From an uncultured Actinomycetes bacterium (GTDB lineage Bacteria > Actinomycetota > Actinomycetes > Nanopelagicales > Nanopelagicaceae), in NCBI GenBank assembly GCA_903873185.1, contig CAIQNN010000059.1:1-53746 (forward strand): DNA of 53,746 nucleotides. Reading direction: 5' to 3'. The stretch's first letter is position 1. Each line of letters opens with the position of its first letter. Shown piece by piece: positions 1 to 9,032 of the stretch. The notes under the pieces are model-generated. The model was given only the letters and a program-made list of their open reading frames with translations, searched no databases and was not told where the DNA came from. The position numbers were made by a program, and so were the translations under genes.

Positions 1-655
1 CGGCCGCAGCGATCATCTCTTGTTCAATTTCTTTCCCGATATCAGTTGGATTCGAATCTAAGAACTTCACCAAATTAGTTGCCATGGCTTTATGTTCTTC
101 AGGGCTGATCCAATTAACACATGGTGCAGCGCACTTTCCGATATCACCCAGAAGGCACTGACGCTTTGTTCTTACGGCGCGCTGAAAATTAGAATCTCCG
201 CATGACCTAATTGGATATAACTTTAGGAGTACGTCGAAAGTGCTGCGCAGCGCCCAAGTATGCGCGAACGGTCCAAAGTACTTAACACCCGGCTTCTTCT
301 TGGCGCGCGAGATAAAAATTCTGGGGAACTCATCCTTCAAGCTAATAGCTAGGTATGGGTATGACTTGTCATCCCGGAATTGGATATTAAATCGCGGACT
401 CTCGGTTTTGATCCAAGTGAACTCCAGCTGGAGCGCCTCAACTTCAGTTCCGACAATGGTCCAATCCACACGCACCGCGGTGTGCACCATTTGAAAAGTT
501 TTTTCGGGCAGATTGCTTTGAAAATAAGAAGACAACCTGGAGCGCAGATTCTTTGCCTTGCCTACATAAATAATGCGATCTGCCGCATCAAAGAAACGAT
601 AGACCCCAGGGCTCGTTGGGATATTGGTTGGTCGGTAACTCTGGGGATCGCTCAT
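1..655 (-). CDS. uvrC: UvrABC excinuclease subunit C, N-terminal part (3' end outside window)
   Basis: UvrC makes both incisions flanking a DNA lesion in nucleotide excision repair, after UvrA and UvrB have located it. The 218 visible codons start at ATG 655 and contain the GIY-YIG nuclease domain: GVY near residues 17-19, YVGKAKNLRSR near 30-40, and the following stretch typical of UvrC (EFPRIFIS, YFGPFA, then CVNWISPEEH). The reading frame is open to base 1, so the UvrB-binding and C-terminal nuclease parts lie outside. The start is 19 bases downstream of the uvrA stop with only a weak Shine-Dalgarno, so it is probably the last gene of the coaE-uvrB-uvrA-uvrC run. Identity is certain; only the extent is incomplete. 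Confidence 0.95.
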   Translation of the reverse strand, partial: MSDPQSYRPTNIPTSPGVYRFFDAADRIIYVGKAKNLRSRLSSYFQSNLPEKTFQMVHTAVRVDWTIVGTEVEALQLEFTWIKTESPRFNIQFRDDKSYPYLAISLKDEFPRIFISRAKKKPGVKYFGPFAHTWALRSTFDVLLKLYPIRSCGDSNFQRAVRTKRQCLLGDIGKCAAPCVNWISPEEHKAMATNLVKFLDSNPTDIGKEIEQEMIAAA

Positions 656-674
656 CGTCAACTCGGATTAAAGG

Positions 675-3527
675 CTAAACCCGTACGCCAGAGAGTACTT
701 CGGCCAGAAAATGTCCGGTAAAGCTAGCAGGATTTTTGGCAACCTCTTCCGGCGTGCCTTCGGCAACAACCAATCCACCTCTGGAACCACCTTCTGGACC
801 CAAGTCGATTACCCAATCTGCCGATTTGATTACATCGAGGTTGTGCTCGATGACGATCACAGTGTTGCCAGTTTCAACCAACCGGTTCAAGACCAACAGC
901 AATTTGCGGACATCTTCGAAGTGCAGTCCAGTGGTCGGCTCATCCAAGACATAGATAGTTCGTCCCGTTGAACGGCGCTGAAGTTCCGTTGCCAGTTTTA
1001 CTCGCTGTGCCTCACCGCCAGAGAGAGTTGGGGCGGATTGGCCAAGCCGGACATAGCCCAAACCAACTTCATTAAGAGTTTTCAAATAGCGAGAAATCGC
1101 TGGTACGGCCTCAAAGAAATGGCTCGCCTCTTCGATCGGCATATTTAATACATCCGCGATCGTCTTGCCTTTGTAATGTACTTCTAGAGTTTCGCGGTTG
1201 TATCTGGCTCCATGGCAAACTTCGCAAGGGACATAAACATCGGGTAAAAAGTTCATCTCGATAGTTATAGTTCCATCACCAGAACAGTTCTCGCAGCGAC
1301 CACCCTTAACGTTGAAAGAGAAACGCCCTTGCTGATAGCCACGAATTTTGGCTTCTGTGGTTTCGGCAAAGAGGGCACGTACTTTGTCAAAGAGCCCGGT
1401 ATAGGTAGCCGGGTTTGACCTGGGAGTTCGACCAATTGGTGATTGATCAACATGAACGACTTTATCTAGTTGATCTAACCCAGTAACGGTTCGATGCCGA
1501 CCCGGCACGATTCGGGCGCCGTTCAATTTGTTGGCTAAGGTCGCGTAGAGAATGTCATTTACCAGCGTCGACTTTCCGGAGCCACTGACGCCAGTTACCG
1601 CAACAAAGGCACCAAGCGGAAAAGTTACATCGATATTCTGCAGATTGTTTTCGCGCGCCGATTTAACCGTGATCGAGCGACCTTTTTCTAACGGACGACG
1701 AACTGACGGAATCTCAATTTTGCTTCGCCCCGAAAGATAAGCACCGGTTATGGAGGTTGGGGCGTCGATCAAAGATTGGTAATCGCCGGAGGAGACAACG
1801 TGGCCGCCATGCTCGCCGGCACCTGGTCCAATATCTACGATCCAATCGGCGGTCCGAATCGTATCCTCATCGTGTTCAACCACAATCAAGGTGTTTCCTA
1901 GATCTCGCAACCTGGTCAGGGTTTCAATCAACTTGCGGTTATCTTTTTGATGTAGCCCAATGCTTGGTTCATCTAATACATAGAGAACTCCCACGAGTCC
2001 GGAGCCGATCTGCGTTGCTAAGCGAATTCGCTGCGCTTCGCCACCAGAGAGCGTTCCCGCTGGCCGAGCTAAGGATAAATAATCCAACCCAACATCTAAC
2101 AAGAAGCCCATGCGGGCATGGACCTCTTTTAGGACGCGCTCGGCAATCTGCTTTTCGCGGGCGTTCAAAGCAATCTTTTGAAGGAAGATGGCGCACTCAG
2201 AGATTGAGAGTTCGGCAATTTGCGAGATGGATTTGCCGCCGAGCGTTACTGCCAGGACTTCTGGCTTTAAGCGCGCTCCTTTGCAGACGGGACATGGAAT
2301 CTCGCGCATGTAGGACTCGTACTTCTCGCGGCTGTATTCGCTATCGGTCTCGCCATGTTTACGGTGAATGAACGGAACGACACCTTCGAAACCAGTGGAG
2401 TAATTTCGAACTCGACCGTAGCGATTCTTGTATTTCACATGGACTTCGTAATCCCAGCCATGCAGGATCGCGGTTTTGGCTTTAACAGATAACTTTTTCC
2501 AGGGATTATCCAGCGAGAATTTCAAATCTTCCGATAGCCCTTCGAGCAGCCTGGTGAAATATTCCGCAAAGTGTCCGCTGGACCATGGTGCGATAGCACC
2601 TTCATTTATTGAGATCGAGTCATCGGGAATAATAAGTTCTTCATCTACTTCAAGACGGGTACCAATTCCAGAACAATCTGGGCAGGCACCAAATGGCGAG
2701 TTGAAGGAGAAGGAGCGTGGTTCGAGCTCTTCAAAGGAGAGTCCGCAATCGTGGCAGGCCATGTGCTCGCTATAGGTGTGCTCCTTGCCTTCAGCGCCTT
2801 CTTTCAAATCTACAAAGTCCAGCACTACCATTCCGCTGGCCAGCCGAAGCGCAGTTTCGATCGAATCAGTTAAGCGCGTCTTTGAATCGGCCTTTGCGGT
2901 AAGTCGGTCTACCACTACTTCGATGGTGTGTTTCTCTTGCTTCTTTAATTTTGGGACATCTGCAAGTTGATAGACAACGCCATCTACTCGGGCCCGGGAA
3001 AATCCTTGGATCGTAAATTCCTTAAAGAGATCGACAAACTCACCTTTACGGGCCCGAACTACCGGCGCAAGAACTTGGAATCTAGTGGTGGCTGGCATTT
3101 CAAGAATTTGATCAACGATATTTTGCGGCGTCTGTTTTGCAATTGCCTTGCCGCAATTTGGGCAGTGTGGCCGACCGGCGCGGGCAAAGAGCAGACGGAG
3201 ATAGTCGTAGACCTCGGTGATGGTGCCCACTGTAGAACGAGGATTTCGGTTGGTGGATTTCTGATCGATCGAAACTGCCGGTGAAAGACCTTCGATGAAA
3301 TCTACATCGGGCTTATCCATCTGGCCCAAGAATTGCCGGGCATAGGCAGAGAGGGATTCAACGTAGCGACGTTGACCCTCGGCAAAGATCGTGTCAAAAG
3401 CGAGCGATGACTTGCCGGAGCCTGAAAGGCCGGTAAAGACAATTAGCGCGTTGCGCGGGAGATCCAAGGAGATGTTCTTTAAGTTGTGCTCGCGCGCACC
3501 TCTAATGATTAGTCGATCTGAGTTCAC
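675..3527 (-). CDS. uvrA: UvrABC excinuclease subunit A
   Basis: UvrA is the dimeric ABC-type ATPase that scans DNA for distortions and loads UvrB. The 950-residue length is normal. Walker A1 GLSGSGKS lies at residues 33-40 and the second, GVSGSGKST, near residue 640. Zinc-binding Cys pairs are visible in CPNCGK, in CHDCG/CPDCSG and in [14 protein letters not shown], and both ABC signatures read LSGGEAQR. It starts with GTG, overlapping the uvrB stop by four bases (GTGA), which indicates translational coupling. In many larger actinobacterial genomes uvrA and uvrB are separated by other genes; here they are fused into one unit with uvrC. Confidence 0.98.
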   Translation of the reverse strand: MNSDRLIIRGAREHNLKNISLDLPRNALIVFTGLSGSGKSSLAFDTIFAEGQRRYVESLSAYARQFLGQMDKPDVDFIEGLSPAVSIDQKSTNRNPRSTVGTITEVYDYLRLLFARAGRPHCPNCGKAIAKQTPQNIVDQILEMPATTRFQVLAPVVRARKGEFVDLFKEFTIQGFSRARVDGVVYQLADVPKLKKQEKHTIEVVVDRLTAKADSKTRLTDSIETALRLASGMVVLDFVDLKEGAEGKEHTYSEHMACHDCGLSFEELEPRSFSFNSPFGACPDCSGIGTRLEVDEELIIPDDSISINEGAIAPWSSGHFAEYFTRLLEGLSEDLKFSLDNPWKKLSVKAKTAILHGWDYEVHVKYKNRYGRVRNYSTGFEGVVPFIHRKHGETDSEYSREKYESYMREIPCPVCKGARLKPEVLAVTLGGKSISQIAELSISECAIFLQKIALNAREKQIAERVLKEVHARMGFLLDVGLDYLSLARPAGTLSGGEAQRIRLATQIGSGLVGVLYVLDEPSIGLHQKDNRKLIETLTRLRDLGNTLIVVEHDEDTIRTADWIVDIGPGAGEHGGHVVSSGDYQSLIDAPTSITGAYLSGRSKIEIPSVRRPLEKGRSITVKSARENNLQNIDVTFPLGAFVAVTGVSGSGKSTLVNDILYATLANKLNGARIVPGRHRTVTGLDQLDKVVHVDQSPIGRTPRSNPATYTGLFDKVRALFAETTEAKIRGYQQGRFSFNVKGGRCENCSGDGTITIEMNFLPDVYVPCEVCHGARYNRETLEVHYKGKTIADVLNMPIEEASHFFEAVPAISRYLKTLNEVGLGYVRLGQSAPTLSGGEAQRVKLATELQRRSTGRTIYVLDEPTTGLHFEDVRKLLLVLNRLVETGNTVIVIEHNLDVIKSADWVIDLGPEGGSRGGLVVAEGTPEEVAKNPASFTGHFLAEVLSGVRV

Positions 3528-5608
3528 GTGCCAGCCTCTTCCATCCCTCGGAGTTCGCGCTTTAATTCGCGAATCTCATCTCTTAATCTGGCGGCCAACT
3601 CGAACTGCAGATCTGCGGCCGATGACCGCATTTGGTCCGTGAGGGATTCTATGAGAGCCATCAACTCTTGTCTTGGCAGAGAGGCGAGATCTTTGGCATG
3701 GATTCCGATTGCTACGCTCTTTGGCGATCGGGCGCCACGATGGGCGGCAACGGTCAACTCTTCAGTGTCGGCAATCTCGCGGGTGATCAGATCAGTTATA
3801 TCTGCAATCTTCTTGCGAAGCGGGGTGGGATCAATTCCATGCAGGGTGTTGTAAGCGATCTGCTTATCCCGGCGACGATTGGTCTCATCGATCGCCTGCG
3901 CCATCGATTTAGTTAGGTTATCGGCGTACATGTGGACTTCGCCCGAGACATTTCGTGCCGCTCTACCAATTGTTTGAATTAGCGCGGTCGCAGAACGCAA
4001 GAAGCCTTCTTTGTCGGCATCAAGGATGGCAACGAGTGAGACTTCAGGCAGATCTAGTCCTTCGCGAAGCAGATTGATTCCGATCAGCACGTCATATTCG
4101 CCAGAGCGTAGTTCGCGGAGCAACTCAACGCGGCGCAGAGTATCGACTTCGGAGTGGAGATAGCGGACCTTCACGCCCAAACCCAAAAGGTAATCGGTTA
4201 AATCCTCGGACATCTTCTTGGTCAACGTGGTTACAAGAACGCGCTCATTCTTGGCCGCACGAATATTGATCTCGTGAAGGAGATCATCAATCTGACCCTT
4301 GATTGGTTTTAAAATAATTTGTGGATCTATTAAACCGGTCGGTCTGATAACTTGTTCGACAACATCGCCGGCGACCTTCGCCATCTCATATTTCCCGGGC
4401 GTTGCCGAGAGATAGACCGTCTGACCTTTGCGTTCGAGAAACTCATCAAAGCGCAGCGGCCGATTGTCCATGGCGCTCGGCAGCCGGAAGCCGTGCTCGA
4501 CCAAGGTTCGCTTTCTGGAGGCATCACCTTCATGCATGGCACCGATTTGTGGAACACTCACGTGGGACTCATCAATTACAACTAAGAAATCTTCGGGGAA
4601 ATAGTCCAATAGGCAGTTAGGTGCCGAACCCGGTGAGCGGCCGTCAATATGTCTGGAGTAGTTCTCGATGCCGGAACAGAAGCCAAGTTGGCGCATCATC
4701 TCGATATCAAAGGTGGTCCGCATCCGAATCCGTTGCGCCTCAAGGAGCTTATTTTGGCGCTCGAATTCGGCAACCTTGCTCTCCATCTCAATGTCGATGG
4801 CGGCGATGGCGCGCTCCATAGTTTCGGGCCCGGCTGAATAGTGGCTGGCAGGAAAGACATACATTTCGGTCTCGTCGCGAACGATCTCGCCGGTTAACGG
4901 ATGGAGCGTCATAATCCGCTCTATCTCATCGCCAAACATTTCGATTCGGAGGGCAAGCTCTTCGTACATGGGAATTATTTCAATCGTATCCCCGCGCACT
5001 CTAAATGTGCCGCGTTCGAAGGCAATATCGTTCCGTTTATATTGGATATCGACGAATCTTCGAAGGAGCGCATTTCGTTCGATGTTATCGCCTACTTTGA
5101 GGCGCACCATACGATCTACATATTCCTGAGGCGTTCCTAAACCATAGATACATGAGACCGTAGCCACGACAATTACATCTCGGCGAGTTAACAGTGAATT
5201 TGTTGCGGAATGGCGAAGCCGCTCTACCTCACTGTTAACCGAGCTATCTTTTTCGATGAAGGTATCAGTCTGGGGTACGTAAGCTTCAGGTTGGTAATAG
5301 TCGTAATAAGAGACGAAATATTCCACCGCATTATTGGGCATAAGTTCACGGAATTCATTTGCCAACTGTGCAGCCAAGGTCTTATTTGGCGCCAGCACCA
5401 AGGTAGGACGCTGCAATTTCTCGATCAGCCAAGCAGTGGTTGCGGACTTTCCGGTACCAGTAGCGCCGAGTAAGACGACATCCTGATCGCCCCGTTCAAT
5501 TCGAGTAACGAGTTCGGCGATGGCAGCCGGCTGGTCGCCGGAGGGAATGTAATCGCTGATAACTTGGAAAGGATTCACCTTTCGCTGGAGATCTGTTACT
5601 GGTCGCAT
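3524..5608 (-). CDS. uvrB: UvrABC excinuclease subunit B
   Basis: UvrB is the helicase-like damage-verification subunit handed to DNA by UvrA; it then recruits UvrC. The 694 residues carry Walker A GATGTGKS at 48-55, the beta-hairpin region ([16 protein letters not shown]) that clamps one strand, the DEAD-like box IDESH, helicase motif [11 protein letters not shown] and a C-terminal UVR motif ([20 protein letters not shown]) that contacts UvrC. The ATG overlaps the coaE stop by one base (TAATG) and the stop overlaps the uvrA start. Everything expected is present. Confidence 0.98.
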   Translation of the reverse strand: MRPVTDLQRKVNPFQVISDYIPSGDQPAAIAELVTRIERGDQDVVLLGATGTGKSATTAWLIEKLQRPTLVLAPNKTLAAQLANEFRELMPNNAVEYFVSYYDYYQPEAYVPQTDTFIEKDSSVNSEVERLRHSATNSLLTRRDVIVVATVSCIYGLGTPQEYVDRMVRLKVGDNIERNALLRRFVDIQYKRNDIAFERGTFRVRGDTIEIIPMYEELALRIEMFGDEIERIMTLHPLTGEIVRDETEMYVFPASHYSAGPETMERAIAAIDIEMESKVAEFERQNKLLEAQRIRMRTTFDIEMMRQLGFCSGIENYSRHIDGRSPGSAPNCLLDYFPEDFLVVIDESHVSVPQIGAMHEGDASRKRTLVEHGFRLPSAMDNRPLRFDEFLERKGQTVYLSATPGKYEMAKVAGDVVEQVIRPTGLIDPQIILKPIKGQIDDLLHEINIRAAKNERVLVTTLTKKMSEDLTDYLLGLGVKVRYLHSEVDTLRRVELLRELRSGEYDVLIGINLLREGLDLPEVSLVAILDADKEGFLRSATALIQTIGRAARNVSGEVHMYADNLTKSMAQAIDETNRRRDKQIAYNTLHGIDPTPLRKKIADITDLITREIADTEELTVAAHRGARSPKSVAIGIHAKDLASLPRQELMALIESLTDQMRSSAADLQFELAARLRDEIRELKRELRGMEEAGT

Positions 5609-6207
5609 TAAAACCCGGGGACTCTGGGCAGGAGAAAATCTTCCCAGATATTTTCTACTTGTCTTAATAATTTATCTTCATCGCCGTCATTGGTAATTAC
5701 ATGATCAGCAATTGCAATTCGGTCAGCATCAGAAGCCTGGGCTGCTATCCGTTGACGAATTTCAAAACTCTTCATTCCGCGCTCGATCAAGCGCGAATGG
5801 CGCAGCTCTTCGGGGGCAACAATTGCAATAACCAAATCAAAGCGAGACTTGCCAGACGTTTCCACCAAGAGTGGAATCTGATTGATGATGATGGAATTTT
5901 CTGGTGCCGAACTAACTATTTGGGCTAGAGCCTCACGTATTAGTGGATGAGTGATCGCTTCGAGATCGGCTCGAGCAATGGGATCAGTGAAGACAATCTC
6001 CCCTAACTTCCTGCGATCCAAATTACCTTGGGTAAGTACCTCATCGCCAAAACGAGTCACGATCTCATCGAAGCCAGAAGTACCACGCTCTACGACGTCG
6101 CGGGCGAGTTGATCGGAGTCAACAACGATAGCCCCAAGTTCGGCGAAGAAGGCGGCGGCGTGGGATTTGCCAGATCCGATTCCGCCAGTGAGGGCAACAA
6201 GTAGCAC
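5608..6207 (-). CDS. coaE: Dephospho-CoA kinase
   Basis: CoaE phosphorylates the 3'-hydroxyl of dephospho-CoA, the last step of coenzyme A synthesis. The 199-residue protein begins with the P-loop GGIGSGKS (residues 8-15), followed by [11 protein letters not shown] and LEAITHPLI typical of the family. The length matches the short bacterial form; the extra C-terminal UPF0157 domain found on mycobacterial CoaE is absent. The start is GTG at 6207, with TAGGTAGG about 10 bases upstream. It follows rpsA and the terminator at 6263-6292, and precedes uvrB with a one-base overlap. Confidence 0.95.
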   Translation of the reverse strand: MLLVALTGGIGSGKSHAAAFFAELGAIVVDSDQLARDVVERGTSGFDEIVTRFGDEVLTQGNLDRRKLGEIVFTDPIARADLEAITHPLIREALAQIVSSAPENSIIINQIPLLVETSGKSRFDLVIAIVAPEELRHSRLIERGMKSFEIRQRIAAQASDADRIAIADHVITNDGDEDKLLRQVENIWEDFLLPRVPGF

Positions 6208-6262
6208 CTACGAAGCCTACCTACCGAGGCTGACAGCCGCAGATGGCCATGGAAGTCAAAGG

Positions 6263-6292
6263 AAAAAGGCCCCGACTAATGTCAGGGCCTTT
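6263..6292 (-). terminator. Rho-independent terminator downstream of rpsA
   Basis: On the minus strand an 8-bp perfect arm pair (AAAGGCCC / GGGCCTTT, 6285-6292 with 6265-6272) is extended inside by GAC/GTC across one mismatch and runs into five T residues. It sits 36 bases after the rpsA stop and before coaE. This is the clearest canonical terminator in the window and separates highly expressed rpsA from the repair genes. Confidence 0.85.
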
Positions 6293-6328
6293 AACTCTAG
6301 TGGGGCCGATTTTCGGCCGATCAGCGCA

Positions 6329-7699
6329 TTATTCTGCGACTGGTGCAGCTTCGCTCTCGGAAACATAAGGTGCGGATTCCGCAGCAGCATCTGCAGCTTT
6401 GGCCTCTTCCTTCTGCTTCTTGTGAGCCAAGAATCGGGCTTGGGCTTCAGCGTACTGACGCTCCCATGCTTCACGTTGGCTTTCAAAACCTGGTTGCCAT
6501 TCTTGCGAATCAGCATCGAAGCCTTCTGGATAGATGAAGTTGCCTTCAGCATCGTAACGAGCAGGCATTCCGTATTGGGTTGGATCAAATGCTTCGATCT
6601 CAACTTCATGGCCCTCGTTGGCTTGCTTTAATGAGAGCGAGATCCGACGTCGCTCTAGATCGATATCAATAATCTTTACAAAGAGCTCATCGCCAACCTG
6701 AACAACCTGCTCTGGAATCTCGACGTGGCGTTCGGCCAACTCGGAGATATGAACCAAACCTTCGATTCCTTCAAAGACGCGAACGAAGGCGCCGAATGGA
6801 ACGAGCTTGGTAACTTCACCAGGAACAACTTGGTTGATGGTGTGGGTACGAGCAAATGCCTGCCAAGGATCTTCTTGGGTAGCCTTCAATGAGAGTGAAA
6901 CGCGCTCGCGCTCGAAATCAACTTCAAGAACCTCGACCGTTACCTCGTCGCCAACTTCAACAACTTCGGATGGGTGATCGATGTGCTTCCATGAAAGTTC
7001 AGAGACGTGAACCAAACCGTCAACGCCACCAAGGTCCACGAAGGCACCGAAGTTGACGATTGAGGAGACAACGCCGGAGCGAACTTGACCCTTGAGAAGC
7101 TGGTTTAGGAAGGTGGTGCGTGATTCTGATTGAGTCTGCTCGAGATAGGCGCGACGAGAGAGCACAACATTGTTGCGATTCTTATCAAGTTCGATAATGC
7201 GAGCTTCAACCTGCTTGCCAATGTATGGCGTTAGATCGCGGACGCGGCGCATTTCTACCAAAGAGGCAGGCAAGAATCCGCGAAGTCCGATATCTACAAT
7301 CAAACCGCCCTTAACAACTTCAATAACAATTCCGGTGACGACTTCGTCCCGCTCTTTCTTGCCTTCGATTTCGCCCCAGGCGCGCTCGTATTGAGCTCGC
7401 TTCTTGGAGAGAATCAAACGACCTTCTTTATCTTCTTTCTGGAGAACCAAAGCCTCAACGCGATCGCCAACCTTGACGATTTCGGAGGGATCAATATCGT
7501 GACGAATTGATAGTTCGCGGGAAGGAATTACACCCTCGGTCTTATAGCCAATGTCGAGAAGGACCTCTTCGCGATCAACTTGTACGACAATTCCGGAAAC
7601 TAAATCGCCATCATTAAAATTCTTGATGGTGCCTTCAATAGCGGCTAAGAAATCTTCTGCTGAACCAATATCATTTACAGTAATTTGAAAGGTACTCAA
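6329..7699 (-). CDS. rpsA: 30S ribosomal protein S1
   Basis: S1 binds mRNA on the 30S subunit and helps start translation. The 456-residue protein has four S1 (OB-fold) repeats at about 31-100, 117-185, 204-272 and 289-358, each with the G-x-V...G-x-F/L-V-x-x core, then an acidic, Ala/Glu-rich tail. Six-repeat E. coli S1 is longer; four repeats are usual in actinobacteria. The start is TTG at 7699 with GGAG four bases upstream. The N-terminal VNDIGSAEDFLAAI matches the family start, and in-frame sequence further upstream does not resemble S1, which supports the TTG. It is transcribed away from the MFS gene across a 106-base gap. Confidence 0.97.
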   Translation of the reverse strand: MSTFQITVNDIGSAEDFLAAIEGTIKNFNDGDLVSGIVVQVDREEVLLDIGYKTEGVIPSRELSIRHDIDPSEIVKVGDRVEALVLQKEDKEGRLILSKKRAQYERAWGEIEGKKERDEVVTGIVIEVVKGGLIVDIGLRGFLPASLVEMRRVRDLTPYIGKQVEARIIELDKNRNNVVLSRRAYLEQTQSESRTTFLNQLLKGQVRSGVVSSIVNFGAFVDLGGVDGLVHVSELSWKHIDHPSEVVEVGDEVTVEVLEVDFERERVSLSLKATQEDPWQAFARTHTINQVVPGEVTKLVPFGAFVRVFEGIEGLVHISELAERHVEIPEQVVQVGDELFVKIIDIDLERRRISLSLKQANEGHEVEIEAFDPTQYGMPARYDAEGNFIYPEGFDADSQEWQPGFESQREAWERQYAEAQARFLAHKKQKEEAKAADAAAESAPYVSESEAAPVAE

Positions 7700-7793
7700 G
7701 GTGCTCCAGTTGGGATAGAAGTAGTAGGGATAGGACAGGCAAGGGTACCTTTACGCACAAATAATGGTCAAACGAGCGTATTTCACCTAGGGC

Positions 7794-7799
7794 TAAGAT
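7794..7799 (+). promoter_or_regulatory. Probable leaderless -10 box of the MFS gene
   Basis: TAAGAT ends six bases before the ATG at 7806, and there is no Shine-Dalgarno before that ATG. This spacing puts the transcription start at or next to the A of ATG. No convincing -35 is seen. The same hexamer and spacing occur before sepF. Confidence 0.55.
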
Positions 7800-7805
7800 G
7801 AGCAA

Positions 7806-9032
7806 ATGCGCTCATACCTGGATATCTTGCGACTTCGCGGGGCGCAAGCGCTGTTAATTAGCGCCTTTCCAGCCCGATTGGCTTACGGGATGATCGGTTT
7901 GGGCATTTACTTCAAAGTGCAGCACGCAACTCATTCGATCTCCCTTGCTGGTCTGGCCGTTGGGTTAAATGGCCTTTCGGGCGCTTTAACGGCTGGATTG
8001 CGCGGTTCAATCATGGATCGTTGGGGTTTGAAATGGCCACTTCGAACTTTTGTGCCGGCTTATGGCACCTTGATTATCATCTTCAACTTGGGTCACGGAA
8101 AAATTCAATTAATTTTGCTCGCCTTCATTTTGGGCTTCACTGCTCCCCCAATAAATCTTTCGGTTCGCCCAATGTGGAAAATAACAGTTCCCCCGAGCAG
8201 TATTCGAACTGCTTACGCAATTGATACTGCAATGATGAATTTGGTCGGCGTCATCGGGCCCGTATTAGTGACAGCGCTAGCCCTTTCGAAACACCCGGCA
8301 TTAGCGCTAAATATCTGCGCCAGCCTTATGTACTTAGGTGGCGGGATGATGGCGCTCTTGCCCGCCACCAAGAATTGGATTCCAGAGAAGAAGGTAAAAG
8401 GCGAGCTTCCAATCTGGCGAGTCCCGGCAATTAGATTGCTGATGCTCGAGGGCGCTTTCATTGGCTTTGGTTGGGGGGCATTCTTTATCGGCGTTCCAGC
8501 ATTTACGACGCTACAAAACCTCTCAAGTCGAACCGGGACGATCTTGGGAATTTTGGCAGGATTTACCGTGCTCGGTGGACTGGTGGCAGGTTTAGTTTCG
8601 CGCAAAACTTCATCGCTCAAAGCCTTTAGGTATCTCTACTTGGCTTGGTTTATCTTCACGCTTCCACTGCCATTCACTTTTCCGGATTGGCGTTTAATGA
8701 GTTGCGTAGCATTTATCGGTTTGGTAAATGGCGGGCTACAGGTTTTCTACTGGGAAATTACCGAAGCTGTTAGGCCGCGGGGTTCAGCGGTTGCTGCCTT
8801 AGGTTGGCTCTGGACGGTTGAAGGCAGCTTTGCCGCATTGGGTGAAACGAGTGGGGGTTATATTTCCGAGCACTTCTCCCCCAGGTATTGCCTGGCAACA
8901 ACCTCCATTGCGATTGCAATCGGTTTGGTGGTAATTAACCTCGGCAAGAACCGGCTTAAAGCGGCTGATCGGATCCCCACGCCAGAGGCTGATACTGAAG
9001 CTATCGGAGATGTTGTTTCGGCTGAAATTTAA
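7806..9032 (+). CDS. Major facilitator superfamily transporter, substrate unknown
   Basis: A 408-residue integral membrane protein with about 12 hydrophobic segments and the MFS loop 2-3 signature region (GLRGSIMDRWGLKWPL near residues 64-79), so a secondary transporter moving a small solute across the inner membrane. The Arg-rich RGSIMDRWG resembles the GxxxDRxGR motif of drug-efflux and sugar-efflux families. The substrate cannot be read from the sequence. It stands alone between divergent rpsA and convergent polA, and its stop overlaps the polA stop by four bases with no terminator between them. The ATG is preceded by a leaderless-type -10 box rather than a ribosome binding site. Confidence 0.85.
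   Translation: MRSYLDILRLRGAQALLISAFPARLAYGMIGLGIYFKVQHATHSISLAGLAVGLNGLSGALTAGLRGSIMDRWGLKWPLRTFVPAYGTLIIIFNLGHGKIQLILLAFILGFTAPPINLSVRPMWKITVPPSSIRTAYAIDTAMMNLVGVIGPVLVTALALSKHPALALNICASLMYLGGGMMALLPATKNWIPEKKVKGELPIWRVPAIRLLMLEGAFIGFGWGAFFIGVPAFTTLQNLSSRTGTILGILAGFTVLGGLVAGLVSRKTSSLKAFRYLYLAWFIFTLPLPFTFPDWRLMSCVAFIGLVNGGLQVFYWEITEAVRPRGSAVAALGWLWTVEGSFAALGETSGGYISEHFSPRYCLATTSIAIAIGLVVINLGKNRLKAADRIPTPEADTEAIGDVVSAEI

Noticed and set aside
1757-2371. Plus-strand frame of 204 codons opposite uvrA
   Set aside because: Arg-rich antisense shadow within conserved UvrA domains; no ribosome site and no known domain.
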